A stretch of 64,000 nucleotides of DNA from Hyphomicrobiales bacterium (GTDB taxonomy: Bacteria > Pseudomonadota > Alphaproteobacteria > Rhizobiales > Xanthobacteraceae), in contig WHTM01000022.1 of assembly GCA_009377755.1 (NCBI GenBank), forward strand, positions 1 through 64,000. The letters are read 5' to 3'. Position numbers and translations under genes: made by a program. Positions 24,490 to 32,330 of the stretch are shown piece after piece. The notes below the pieces were generated by a model, which worked only from the letters and a program-made list of their open reading frames with translations, had not been told where the DNA came from and did not search any database. How positions within the stretch are numbered: position 1 is the stretch's first letter; each line of letters opens with the position of its first letter.

Positions 24490-24536
24490 GGCCCCTCTGG
24501 GGCCTCTCGTAGGGGCGAGGCATGCCTCGCCCCTAC
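24490..24536. repeat. Hairpin plus perfect 28-bp palindrome
   Basis: At 24490-24504 is GGCCCC-TCT-GGGGCC. Directly after it, 24509-24536 is a perfect palindrome built on GTAGGGGCGAGGCA and its complement. The latter is the common alphaproteobacterial intergenic palindrome. It stands 33 bp before the ACP-like gene. Confidence 0.8.
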
Positions 24537-24569
24537 CGCACAACACGGTCAGAGGATTCATCGGTCCCG

Positions 24570-24803
24570 ATGCACGTCGCCGCGGTCGCCCGCAACATCA
24601 TCGCCAGCCAGCTGCGCGTCCCCGCGGAGCGGGTGACCGATGACGCGCGCTGGGGCGAGGACCTCGGCGCCGACGAGCTGGAGCGCGTCGAGGTGGTGAT
24701 GGCGATCGAGCAGGCGTTCCACGTCGACATCGACGACGCGGCGATCGAGAGCTTCGCCACCGTCGGCGACCTGCTGCGCTGGCTCGGGCATCGGGTGCAG
24801 TGA
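24570..24803 (+). CDS. Acyl-carrier-protein-like fold without the prosthetic-group serine
   Basis: A 77-residue protein with the whole ACP layout: EDLGADELERVEVVMAIEQ, then FHVDIDDAAIESFATVGDLLRWL. In true ACPs the DSL motif carries 4'-phosphopantetheine on serine. Here the motif is D35-E36-L37, so it cannot be modified in the normal way. ATG 24570 is used; an upstream ATG in frame at 24522 lies inside the palindrome. The gene stands between the gp35-like and gp36-like genes and overlaps the next one. A structural or adaptor role is likely. Confidence 0.75.
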   Translation: MHVAAVARNIIASQLRVPAERVTDDARWGEDLGADELERVEVVMAIEQAFHVDIDDAAIESFATVGDLLRWLGHRVQ

Positions 24804-25231
24804 TGCCTTACGCCACGCTTGAGCAGCTCACCGACCGCTTCGGCGAGTCGATGCTGATCGAGTTGACCGACCGCGCCGAGCCGCCGGCGGGCGCGATCGA
24901 CCAGGACGTGATCGACCGCGCGCTCGCCGACGCCGATGCGCTGATCGACGGCTATCTCAAGGGCCGCTACCTGCTGCCGCTCTCGGCCACCCCGCCGCTG
25001 GTCACGGATCTCGCGCTGGCGATCGCCGGCTACAAGCTGCACCGCAACGTCGCCTCGGAGAAAATCCGCAAGGACTACGAGGACGCGCTCAAGACCCTGC
25101 GCGACATCGCCGCCGGCACCGTGCGGCTCGACCTCGCCGGCGCCGAGCCGGAAGCGAGCGGCGCGAGCGGCGTGCAGTTTTCCGACCGCGAGCGCGACAT
25201 GACGCCGGACAATCTGAAAGGCTTCGTGTGA
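24803..25231 (+). CDS. gp36-type head-tail connector (DUF1320)
   Basis: A 142-residue protein of the DUF1320 family: YATLEQLTDRFGESMLIELTD, then DADALIDGYLKGRYLLPL. It forms part of the head-tail connector. ATG 24803 overlaps the preceding stop; GTG 24800 is possible. Followed by a similar TGATG junction. Confidence 0.9.
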   Translation: MPYATLEQLTDRFGESMLIELTDRAEPPAGAIDQDVIDRALADADALIDGYLKGRYLLPLSATPPLVTDLALAIAGYKLHRNVASEKIRKDYEDALKTLRDIAAGTVRLDLAGAEPEASGASGVQFSDRERDMTPDNLKGFV

Positions 25232-25734
25232 TGGCCGCCGAAGGGGTCCGCATCCGCGTCGACGCCGAGGCCGCGCTGCGCGACCTTGGGCGCATGATGG
25301 CGCGCGCGGAAAAGCCGCGCGGCATGTTCGACGCGATCGGCGCCTCGCTCGTCACCTCCACGCAGATGCACTTCGAGCGCGGCACAGGTCCGGACGGCTC
25401 GCCCTGGCCGCCGTCGCTGCGCGCGCTCACCGAGGGCGGCAAGACGCTGATCGACAGCGCCATCCTGATGCAGTCGATCACCTTCGTTGCGTCGGACACC
25501 GGCGTCGAGGTCGGCACCAACATCCTGTACGCCGCCGTGCACCAGTTCGGCGCCACCATCCAGGCCAAGACCGACCAGGGCCTGCGCTTCAAGGTCGGCG
25601 ACCAGTGGGTGCGCAAGGACTCGGTGACGATCCCGGCACGGCCGTTCCTCGGCCTCGACGACGCCGACAGCGCCGAGATCGTGCACATCGCCGAGGACTG
25701 GCTCGCCGGCGAGGAGCGGGGCCGGCCGTCATGA
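25231..25734 (+). CDS. Virion morphogenesis protein, Mu gpG type
   Basis: A 167-residue phage virion morphogenesis (tail completion) protein. The block FERGTGPDGSPWPPSLRAL and the C-terminal IPARPFLGL are characteristic. It helps finish the head-tail joint. ATG 25231 overlaps the DUF1320 stop; GTG 25228 is an alternative. Confidence 0.88.
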   Translation: MAAEGVRIRVDAEAALRDLGRMMARAEKPRGMFDAIGASLVTSTQMHFERGTGPDGSPWPPSLRALTEGGKTLIDSAILMQSITFVASDTGVEVGTNILYAAVHQFGATIQAKTDQGLRFKVGDQWVRKDSVTIPARPFLGLDDADSAEIVHIAEDWLAGEERGRPS

Positions 25735-26171
25735 TCAGCATGTCCGACGTCCGCGCCCGCATCGACGCCAACGTCGCGCCGCTTGCCGGCCGCGTCGAGG
25801 AGGTGGCCGACCTGGCCGAGCTGGTGGCGCGCAAGGCGCTGCCGCAGCGCTCGCCGATGGCCTACGTGATCCCGCTCGGCTTCAACGCCGGGGCGTCGAT
25901 GGACGCCACGGGCGCGCACATGCAGGTGCTCGACCAGGCGGTCGGCGTGGTGCTCTACGTCGAAGCCTCCGGCGATCCGAAGGCCAAGCGCGCGCTCGCC
26001 ACCATCGACACGCTGGAGGCCGCGCTGCTCGCCGGCGTCTGCGGCTGGGTGCCGGCCGGCGCGATCGACGCGGTGCGCGCGGTGCGCGGCAGGCTCGTCT
26101 CCGTCACCGCCGGCGCCGTGCTCTACCAGATCGACCTCGCCCTCCAGACCCAGCTGAGGATCACGACATGA
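25731..26171 (+). CDS. gp37-type tail terminator-like protein
   Basis: A 146-residue protein whose position and pattern (RVEEVADLAELVARKALPQRSP, AYVIPLGFNAG) fit the gp37/tail terminator genes of Mu-like phages. ATGA overlaps on both sides. Confidence 0.75.
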   Translation: MISMSDVRARIDANVAPLAGRVEEVADLAELVARKALPQRSPMAYVIPLGFNAGASMDATGAHMQVLDQAVGVVLYVEASGDPKAKRALATIDTLEAALLAGVCGWVPAGAIDAVRAVRGRLVSVTAGAVLYQIDLALQTQLRITT

Positions 26172-26347
26172 CGAGCAAGCCATCGCAGGGCGGCAGCTAC
26201 ATCCGCCGCGAGGACGGCACGCTGGAGCGGGTCGAGTCCACGCAACCCGCCGAGCGCGGTCGTAAGACCGGCGCAGCGGCGCCCGCCGCGCGCCCCGGCA
26301 AGCCGCCGGCGCCGAAGCGCGTGAGCAAGGAGAACGACCATGGCTGA
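26168..26347 (+). CDS. gp38-position small basic protein
   Basis: A 59-residue, proline/lysine-rich protein (SYIRREDGTLERVE, then PGKPPAPKRVSKEN). It sits between gp37-like and tail tube genes and overlaps both, which is why it is accepted. It contains the AAGGAG ribosome site of the tail tube gene. Function is unknown. Confidence 0.6.
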   Translation: MTSKPSQGGSYIRREDGTLERVESTQPAERGRKTGAAAPAARPGKPPAPKRVSKENDHG

Positions 26348-27272
26348 GGCGCTGCGCTGGAAATCCAAGGTTCTGCTTGCCAAGATCGAGACCGTCTACG
26401 GCACCGACCCGACGCCGACGGAAGCAATCCTTGCCAAGAACGTGGTGTGCCAGCCAATGGAGGGCGAGGACGTCGCGCGCGACATCGAGCGGCCGTTCCG
26501 CGGGGCGCAGGAAATGTTCGCGGTCGGCCTGCGCGCGGTGCTGGAATTCGACGTCGAGCTGGTCGGCTCCGGCACCGCCGGCACCGCGCCGGCGTGGTCC
26601 GCGATCGCGCGCTCCTGCGGCCTGGCCGAGGTGGTGACGCCGCTGACCGACGTCGTCTACAGCCCGATCTCGTCGGCCTATGAATCCACGACGCTCTACT
26701 TCTGGATCGGCGGCAACAAGCAGGCGATCGTCGGCTGCCGCGGCACGGCGGTGGTCAACGTCAACGCGCAGGAAATCCCGACCATCCGCTTCACGCTCAC
26801 CGGGCTGTGGGCGAAGCCGGCGCTGCAAGCGACGCCGGCGATCGACCTCGCCGCGTTCAAGACGCCGCTGGTGGCGACCGACGCCAACACGCCCGTCATG
26901 ACCGTGGGCGGCGCTTCGCTGGTGACGCGCTCGTTCAGCTTCAATCTCGCCAATGACGTGCAGCCGCGGCTGCTGCTCGGCCGCGAGGAGATCACGATCG
27001 TCGATTCCAACGAGGAGATCACCGCCACGGTCGAGGCGGTGGCGCTCGCGACCTTCGACCCGTTCGACAAGGCGAATGCGCTGGCGACCGTGGCGGTGGC
27101 GGTGACGCACGACACGCGCGCCGGGCACATCGTGGCGATCGCGGCGCCGACCTGCTCGGTGCGCCGCCCGCAGGGCTACGAGAATGACCAGGGCGTGCTG
27201 ATGTGGCCGCTGCGGCTCGCGCCGCTGCCGAGCGACACGGGCGACGACCAGTTCTCGATCACGCTGACGTAG
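26340..27272 (+). CDS. Major tail tube protein
   Basis: A 310-residue beta-rich protein (KSKVLLAKIETVYGTDPTPT at the start, VNVNAQEIPTIRFTLTG in the middle), as in the tail tube proteins of siphoviruses and B3-like Mu-like phages. There is no sheath gene next to it, so the tail is non-contractile. It is followed by an inverted repeat and then the chaperone genes. Confidence 0.85.
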   Translation: MAEALRWKSKVLLAKIETVYGTDPTPTEAILAKNVVCQPMEGEDVARDIERPFRGAQEMFAVGLRAVLEFDVELVGSGTAGTAPAWSAIARSCGLAEVVTPLTDVVYSPISSAYESTTLYFWIGGNKQAIVGCRGTAVVNVNAQEIPTIRFTLTGLWAKPALQATPAIDLAAFKTPLVATDANTPVMTVGGASLVTRSFSFNLANDVQPRLLLGREEITIVDSNEEITATVEAVALATFDPFDKANALATVAVAVTHDTRAGHIVAIAAPTCSVRRPQGYENDQGVLMWPLRLAPLPSDTGDDQFSITLT

Positions 27273-27350
27273 CGTGGGTTGAGCGGAGCGAAACCCACGA
27301 GGCGCACGCCAAGACGATGATGGGTTTCGCTCCGCTCAACCCATCCTACG
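27269..27350. repeat. Large inverted repeat (two 23-bp arms)
   Basis: Arms at 27275-27297 and 27321-27343 (each starting TGGGTT and ending CCCA) are perfect reverse complements. Each arm is itself partly palindromic around GAGCGGAGCG. This is the WVERSETH-type intergenic repeat of Bradyrhizobium-like genomes. It fills the gap between the tail tube and chaperone genes. Confidence 0.85.
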
Positions 27351-27384
27351 AAGAATCGATAACCACCGATCGAAGGAGCTTCGA

Positions 27385-27717
27385 ATGGCTTTCAACGTCA
27401 CCGCCAATCCGACCTTCACGCACCCGGTCGAGGTGTTCGTGCCCGCGGACGGCGGGCACCGCAAGGAGACGTTCAAGGCGACCTTCCGGGTGCTGGATAC
27501 CGACGAGCTCGGCAGCTTCAACCTCGACGATCCGGCCTCCGCGCGCGCCTTTCTGGTCGCGGTGATCCAATCGCTGAGCGACCTGGTCGACGACGACAAC
27601 AAGCCGGTCCCGTACTCGGACGCGCTGCGCGACCAGATGCTGCGCCTGTCCTACGTGCGGCTGGCGCTGGCGCGGACCTACATCGAAGCGGTCACCAAGG
27701 CGCGCGCGGGAAACTGA
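27385..27717 (+). CDS. Tail assembly chaperone, upstream frame
   Basis: A 110-residue protein (FNVTANPTFTHPVEVFVP and on) in the position of lambda G. It binds the tape measure during tail assembly. Its last sense codons GGA-AAC before TGA form a slippery heptamer, so part of the ribosomes should continue into the -1 frame. Confidence 0.85.
   Translation: MAFNVTANPTFTHPVEVFVPADGGHRKETFKATFRVLDTDELGSFNLDDPASARAFLVAVIQSLSDLVDDDNKPVPYSDALRDQMLRLSYVRLALARTYIEAVTKARAGN
27708..27714 (+). promoter_or_regulatory. Programmed -1 frameshift site GGGAAAC
   Basis: The heptamer is phased X-XXY-YYZ (G-GGA-AAC) and abuts the TGA stop of the chaperone. Lambda uses GGGAAAG in the same setting between G and T. 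The -1 frame is open from before the site and runs on to 28100 with good protein character. The stop next to the site may itself promote slippage. Confidence 0.8.
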
Positions 27718-28100
27718 CATGGGCCGCCCGGCGCTGGGCGGATGGCGGCCTGATCAGCGAGCCCGAGCCGGAGGCGGTGCGCGACGCGCGCCGTTTCGAT
27801 CTGCCGGAGGAGGCGGTCGAGGCGATCCGGGCGGCGCTGACGCCGGCCGACGCGGACGAGGGCGTTTGGCCGGAGAATGTCGCGATCGTCGCGGCCTTCC
27901 TCACCGTCGCGTCGCAGTGGCGCACGACGGCGATCGGCGGCGGCATGGAGCCGATGCGGATGCTGTGGATCGGCCTCGACTATGCGGGGGCGAAGGTTGG
28001 GATCGAGGCGGCCGGAATGACCATCACGCCGGAATTGTGGAACGGCCTGCAAGTCATGGAAGCGGCAGCGCGTGACGCGCTGAACGGTGTCCGGGAATGA
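27714..28100 (+). CDS. Tail assembly chaperone extension (T-like part, -1 frame)
   Basis: Read after the -1 shift, this adds 128 residues (LTWAARRWADGGLISEPEPE and on) to the 110 of the upstream frame, giving a 238-residue fusion. TWAARRWADG is the typical start of such extensions. A free-standing GTG start at 27777 is possible but has no ribosome site, which favours frameshift expression. It overlaps the tape measure gene by 4 bp. Confidence 0.8.
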   Translation: MTWAARRWADGGLISEPEPEAVRDARRFDLPEEAVEAIRAALTPADADEGVWPENVAIVAAFLTVASQWRTTAIGGGMEPMRMLWIGLDYAGAKVGIEAAGMTITPELWNGLQVMEAAARDALNGVRE

Positions 28101-30346
28101 CGCTGCGGCTCTCGCTGATCATCGAAGGCGACGCCGGCGAGGCCAAGGCGGCGCTCGACGACGTCAAGCGCGGGCTGGAAGGCACGCGCGGCGCGGGCGA
28201 GCGCACCACGCGCGACGTGCAGCGCGGCTTTGCCGGCATGCGCGGACCGATCGACGCGGCGCGCGGCTCGCTCGCGCAGTTCCGCGTGCTGCTCACCTCC
28301 ATTGCGGCCGGCGCGCTCACGCTGTTCCTCAAGCGCGCGAGCGACATCGGCGGCGAGATCGACGACACCGCGAAGGCGCTCGGCATCGCCATTGGCAAGC
28401 TGCAGGAGTACCGGCACGCGGCGCTGCTCGCCGGCGTGAGCCAGGCCGAGCTCGACACCGCGCTGCAATTCTTCTCCAAGTCGCTCGGCGACAATTCCAG
28501 CCAGGTGACCGGCTTCCACAAGGCGCTGGGCCAGCTCGGCCTGCGCATGGAACACCTCAAGGGCCTCGGCTTCGACAAGAGCCTGGAGCTGGTGTCGGAC
28601 CGGCTGTCGCGCGTCACCGACACCACCGAGCGCAACAACATCGCGTTCGAGTTGTTCTCGCGCACCGGCATCAAGGCGATCAATTTCTTGGCCGTCGGCT
28701 CCGCGGAGATGGCCAAGCTCGCGGCCGAGGCGCGCAAGCTCGGCCTGATCATCTCCGACGAGACCATCCGCCAGGCGGCGCAGGCCGGCGACGAGTTCGA
28801 CCGGATCGGCGGCGCCGCGCGCGTCGCCGGCGTCAACATCGCAGCCGGCTTTCTGCCGGCGCTGACCTCGATTCGCCAGCTCGTGACCGACCCCGGATTC
28901 CAGTCGGGCCTCAAGAACGTCGCCGGCGGGATCGCCGACATCGTCAAGTTCGCCGTCGAGCACAAGAGCGAGATGCAGGTCGTCGCCGCGATGCTGGGCG
29001 GCGCGCTGTTGCTGCGCGGTTTCGGTGCGCGCGGGATGCTGGCCGGAGCCGCGGGCGGCGGGATCGCGGCCGTGATCGCTCAGCTGACGGGCGTCAAGGA
29101 AGAGGCGCAGGCCGCGAAAGCGAGCGTCGCCGACCTGGAGAAGGAACTCGCCACGCTGCGGTTCCACGAGCGGCGGCTGGTCGCCGGGATCAGCGCGGCA
29201 AACGCCTCGCCGGACAACGTCACCGCCTGGACGCGCGAGCTGGAACAGACGCGCGCGCGCATCGCCGAGGTTCGCAAAGAACTCGCCGCGCCGCTGCAGG
29301 TGACGGTCCGGCCAAGCGGCGGCGTGAAGCTGTTCCCCGAGATCGACCAGGCGGTGCGCGATCTCAAGCTGCAGCGGATGACGCTCGACGGCGAGTTCAA
29401 GGGTTTCGCCGACGGATACGCCCAACTGCTCAAGTCGCTCAACCTCACCGGGGTCGATGTGTCGGCGGTGATGTCCGGCGGCGTGGGCAGGCTCACCGGC
29501 CAGTTCCGTGAGCTGCACGGCGAGCTGGCGCGCCTGCAGGGCGCGCAGATGCGCCTCGACCTGGAGACGCCGGTCGAGCGGATGAACCGCGAGCTGGAGA
29601 AGGCCAACGCGCTGCTGGCGCAAGGCGCGATCAGCCAGGAGACGTTGAACCGCAAGGTCATGAGCCTGCAATTCCCGCAGCTCACGCAGATGACCAACGA
29701 TCTTTCGAACTTCACCGGGCAGATCGACCAGGCCGCGGTCGGCTCGATCAACAGCATGACATCGGCGCTCGCCGATTGGGCGACGGGGACGAAGTCGGCC
29801 GGCGATGCGTTCCGCAGCCTCGGCGCGAGCGTGACCCGCATCATCGCCGAGATGGTCATCCGCATGCTGGTGGCGGCGACCATCGGCCGCCTGCTGCAGA
29901 GCGTGCTCGGCGGTATTTTCGGCGGGTTCGGCGGCGCGATCGGCGGCGGCAATATCGGCAATCCGACCAAGCTCGGCGGCTTCTACGACAAGGGTGGCTA
30001 CACCGGCGACGCCGCGCGCCAGAGGATCGCAGACTTCGTGCACGGGCAGGAGTTCGTGGTCAACGCGGCGGCCACGGCGCGGCACCGGAACCTGCTGGAG
30101 GCCGTCAACGACAACCGGCTGCCCGGCTATCGCGACGGCGGATTCGTCATGCCGCCGCCGTTCGGATCGTCGGGCGCGAACGTCACGCAGCGATCGCTGA
30201 CATCCGGGCTCGGCGGCTTCGGCGCGCCGGTCGTGAACAACTACTGGTACATCGAGACGCCGAGCCCGCGCGCGTTCGAGCAGGACCGGGCGGCGGCGAT
30301 CCGCGGCGGCAATCGTCTGATGGGGAGGTCGTCGCGCTATGCCTGA
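28097..30346 (+). CDS. Tail tape measure protein
   Basis: A 749-residue protein that sets tail length. The N-terminal coiled segment (GDAGEAKAALDDVKRGLEGT) is followed by a hydrophobic stretch (LLTSIAAGALTLFL) and the typical ASDIGGEIDDTAKALGI block. The middle is long and helical. The Gly-rich C-terminus (GGFYDKGGYTGDAARQRIADFVHGQEFVVN) is characteristic. At about 0.15 nm per residue a tail near 110 nm would be expected. Confidence 0.93.
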   Translation: MTLRLSLIIEGDAGEAKAALDDVKRGLEGTRGAGERTTRDVQRGFAGMRGPIDAARGSLAQFRVLLTSIAAGALTLFLKRASDIGGEIDDTAKALGIAIGKLQEYRHAALLAGVSQAELDTALQFFSKSLGDNSSQVTGFHKALGQLGLRMEHLKGLGFDKSLELVSDRLSRVTDTTERNNIAFELFSRTGIKAINFLAVGSAEMAKLAAEARKLGLIISDETIRQAAQAGDEFDRIGGAARVAGVNIAAGFLPALTSIRQLVTDPGFQSGLKNVAGGIADIVKFAVEHKSEMQVVAAMLGGALLLRGFGARGMLAGAAGGGIAAVIAQLTGVKEEAQAAKASVADLEKELATLRFHERRLVAGISAANASPDNVTAWTRELEQTRARIAEVRKELAAPLQVTVRPSGGVKLFPEIDQAVRDLKLQRMTLDGEFKGFADGYAQLLKSLNLTGVDVSAVMSGGVGRLTGQFRELHGELARLQGAQMRLDLETPVERMNRELEKANALLAQGAISQETLNRKVMSLQFPQLTQMTNDLSNFTGQIDQAAVGSINSMTSALADWATGTKSAGDAFRSLGASVTRIIAEMVIRMLVAATIGRLLQSVLGGIFGGFGGAIGGGNIGNPTKLGGFYDKGGYTGDAARQRIADFVHGQEFVVNAAATARHRNLLEAVNDNRLPGYRDGGFVMPPPFGSSGANVTQRSLTSGLGGFGAPVVNNYWYIETPSPRAFEQDRAAAIRGGNRLMGRSSRYA

Positions 30347-30980
30347 CACCTCGTTCATGGACGACGTGATCTTCCCGGTGACGATCTCCTGGGGCTCGAT
30401 GGGAGGCCCCGACTGGCTGGTCGACATCGTCGAGCTGGGCTCGGGCCACGAGGAGCGCAACACGTCGCGCAGCCAGCCGACGCGCATCTACGACGCCAAA
30501 TACGGCGTGCGCACGCACGACGAGCTGCACAAAATCTTAAGCCTCTACCATGTCGCCATGGGACCGACGCGCGGCTTCCGCCTGCTCGACTGGACCGACT
30601 ACAAGAGCTGCCCGCCGCAGCAGCAGCACGCCGCCGACGACCAGGTGCTCGGCACCGGCGACGGCGCGGCCACGGTGTTCCTGCTCAACAAGGTCTATGC
30701 GGTCGGCGCGCACAGCCACACGCGCCGCATTCAAAAGCCGTTCGAAGTGCTGGTCGCCGTCGACGGCACGCCGATCGGCACCGGCTTCACCGTCGACATG
30801 GCGCTGGGCAAGGTCGCCTTCGACGCGGCGCCGGGCGTGGGCGAGGTGCTGACCTGGGGCGGCAAGCATCATGTGCCGGCGCGGTTCAACGGCAAGCTCG
30901 ACCAGGTCGCCGTGCGTGGGCCGATCGGCGACATCCCGGCGATCCTGCTCAAGGAGCTGCTGGTCAAGGAGGTGCCATGA
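30339..30980 (+). CDS. DUF2460 distal tail protein (GTA g12-like)
   Basis: A 213-residue protein of the DUF2460/TIGR02217 family: FPVTISWGSMGGPDWLVDIVE, GFRLLDWTDYKS, then the C-terminal FNGKLDQVAVRG. The homologue in Rhodobacter gene transfer agents is the distal tail protein. Overlaps the tape measure by 8 bp. Confidence 0.92.
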   Translation: MPDTSFMDDVIFPVTISWGSMGGPDWLVDIVELGSGHEERNTSRSQPTRIYDAKYGVRTHDELHKILSLYHVAMGPTRGFRLLDWTDYKSCPPQQQHAADDQVLGTGDGAATVFLLNKVYAVGAHSHTRRIQKPFEVLVAVDGTPIGTGFTVDMALGKVAFDAAPGVGEVLTWGGKHHVPARFNGKLDQVAVRGPIGDIPAILLKELLVKEVP

Positions 30981-31876
30981 AGACGCTGCCCGCAGGACTC
31001 GACGCTGCGCTGGCGAGCGGCGTCACGACGCTGTGCCATTGCTGGAAGCTGACGCGCAGCGACGGCGCCGTGCGCGGCTTCACCGACCATGACCGGGACC
31101 TCGCATTCGACGGCGTCACCTTCGAGGCCGGGAGCGGGTTCGCGGCCTCGCCCTATACCGCGACGCTCGGCCTGTCCGTCGACACCATGGACGCGCGCGG
31201 GCCGCTCGCCGAGGAGGCGTTGACCGAAGCCGATCTCGCGCGCGGGCTGTGGGACAATGCGCAGCTTGTCGTCTACCGGGTCGACTGGGGCGATGTCGCG
31301 AACCGCGTCGTGGTGGTGGCCGGCGTCGTCGGCGAGGTGATGCGGCAGGGGGCTGAGTTCACGGCGGAGCTGCGCGGGCTGCAGCACGCGCTCAACCAGG
31401 ACTACGGCCGCACCTATTCGGCGACGTGCAACGCCGACCTCGGCGACGCCCGCTGCACCATCGATATCGATCTTCCGCAATTCAAAGGCGCCGGCACGGT
31501 GACCTCGGCGCTGTCGCGCCGGGTGCTGCGCGCCTCGGGCCTGGGCGCCTTCGAAAGTGGCTGGTTCCAGCGCGGGCTGTTGACCTGGGCCACCGGCGCC
31601 AACGCGCCGATGCGGATCGAGGTCAAGGTGCATACGCTCGCCGGCGCGACCGCGACGATCGAACTGTTCGAGGAGATGCCGGCCGACATCGAGAGCGGCG
31701 ACACGTTCACGGTGACGGCTGGGTGCGACAAGACCTTCCAGACCTGCAAGGCGAAGTTCGACAACGCGCTCAATTTCCGCGGCTTCCCGCAGATGCCGGG
31801 CAACGACTGGGTGACGTCGTTACCGAAGCGCGGCGACATTCACGATGGAGGGTCGCTTGCCGGCCTCATCGACTGA
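30977..31876 (+). CDS. DUF2163 tail hub protein (GTA g13-like)
   Basis: A 299-residue protein of the DUF2163/TIGR02218 family. The C-terminal GCDKTFQTCKAKFDNALNFRG block with its cysteine pair is the family signature. It corresponds to the GTA hub protein. Four-base overlap with the preceding gene, 32-bp overlap with the next. Confidence 0.92.
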   Translation: MKTLPAGLDAALASGVTTLCHCWKLTRSDGAVRGFTDHDRDLAFDGVTFEAGSGFAASPYTATLGLSVDTMDARGPLAEEALTEADLARGLWDNAQLVVYRVDWGDVANRVVVVAGVVGEVMRQGAEFTAELRGLQHALNQDYGRTYSATCNADLGDARCTIDIDLPQFKGAGTVTSALSRRVLRASGLGAFESGWFQRGLLTWATGANAPMRIEVKVHTLAGATATIELFEEMPADIESGDTFTVTAGCDKTFQTCKAKFDNALNFRGFPQMPGNDWVTSLPKRGDIHDGGSLAGLID

Positions 31877-32330
31877 CACGACCGCCGCATTGCGCGCTGC
31901 TATGGGCGCCACGATCGTCGCCGTAGCGCGCACTTGGAAGGGCACGCCATACCGGCATCAGGCGTCGCGCAAGGGACTGGGCTGCGACTGCCTCGGTCTG
32001 ATCCGCGGCGTGTGGCGCGAGCTTGCGGGCGCGGAGCCCGAGCGGCTTCCGCCCTACACTCCGAGCTGGGCGGAGGACAAGGGGCAGGAGACCATGCGCG
32101 ATGCCGCCCTGCGGCACATGCGCGAAGTGCCGGTCGACCGTTTAGAGCCGGGCGACGTGCTGCTGTTTCGTGTGCGGCGCGGGCGCCCCGCCAAGCATGC
32201 CGCGATTGCGGTCGATCGCCAGCACATCATCCACGCCTATGGCGGGCACGCCGTCGAGGAGACGCCGATCCCGGCCGAATGGCGCGACTGCATCGCCTAC
32301 GCGTTCGCCTTCCCGTGGGTGCCGGCATGA
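31845..32330 (+). CDS. NlpC/P60 tail peptidase (GTA g14-like)
   Basis: A 161-residue cell-wall peptidase. The catalytic cysteine is in LGCDCLGLIRG (C49) and the histidine in AKHAAIAVD. It clips peptidoglycan during DNA entry. ATG 31845 overlaps the hub gene by 32 bp; ATG 31902 would also leave an intact domain. Confidence 0.92.
   Translation: MEGRLPASSTDTTAALRAAMGATIVAVARTWKGTPYRHQASRKGLGCDCLGLIRGVWRELAGAEPERLPPYTPSWAEDKGQETMRDAALRHMREVPVDRLEPGDVLLFRVRRGRPAKHAAIAVDRQHIIHAYGGHAVEETPIPAEWRDCIAYAFAFPWVPA

Noticed and set aside
24522-24569. Earlier in-frame ATG for the ACP-like gene
   Set aside because: It lies inside the 28-bp palindrome and would add a repeat-encoded peptide (PRPYRTTRSEDSS); ATG 24570 begins the fold.
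27777-28100. Independent gene from GTG 27777
   Set aside because: No ribosome site, and the frame is protein-like upstream to the GGGAAAC slippery site, so it is better read as a frameshift extension.
27980-30487. 835-codon minus-strand open frame opposite the tape measure
   Set aside because: Shadow of a high-GC gene; no domain, while the plus strand encodes a clear tape measure.
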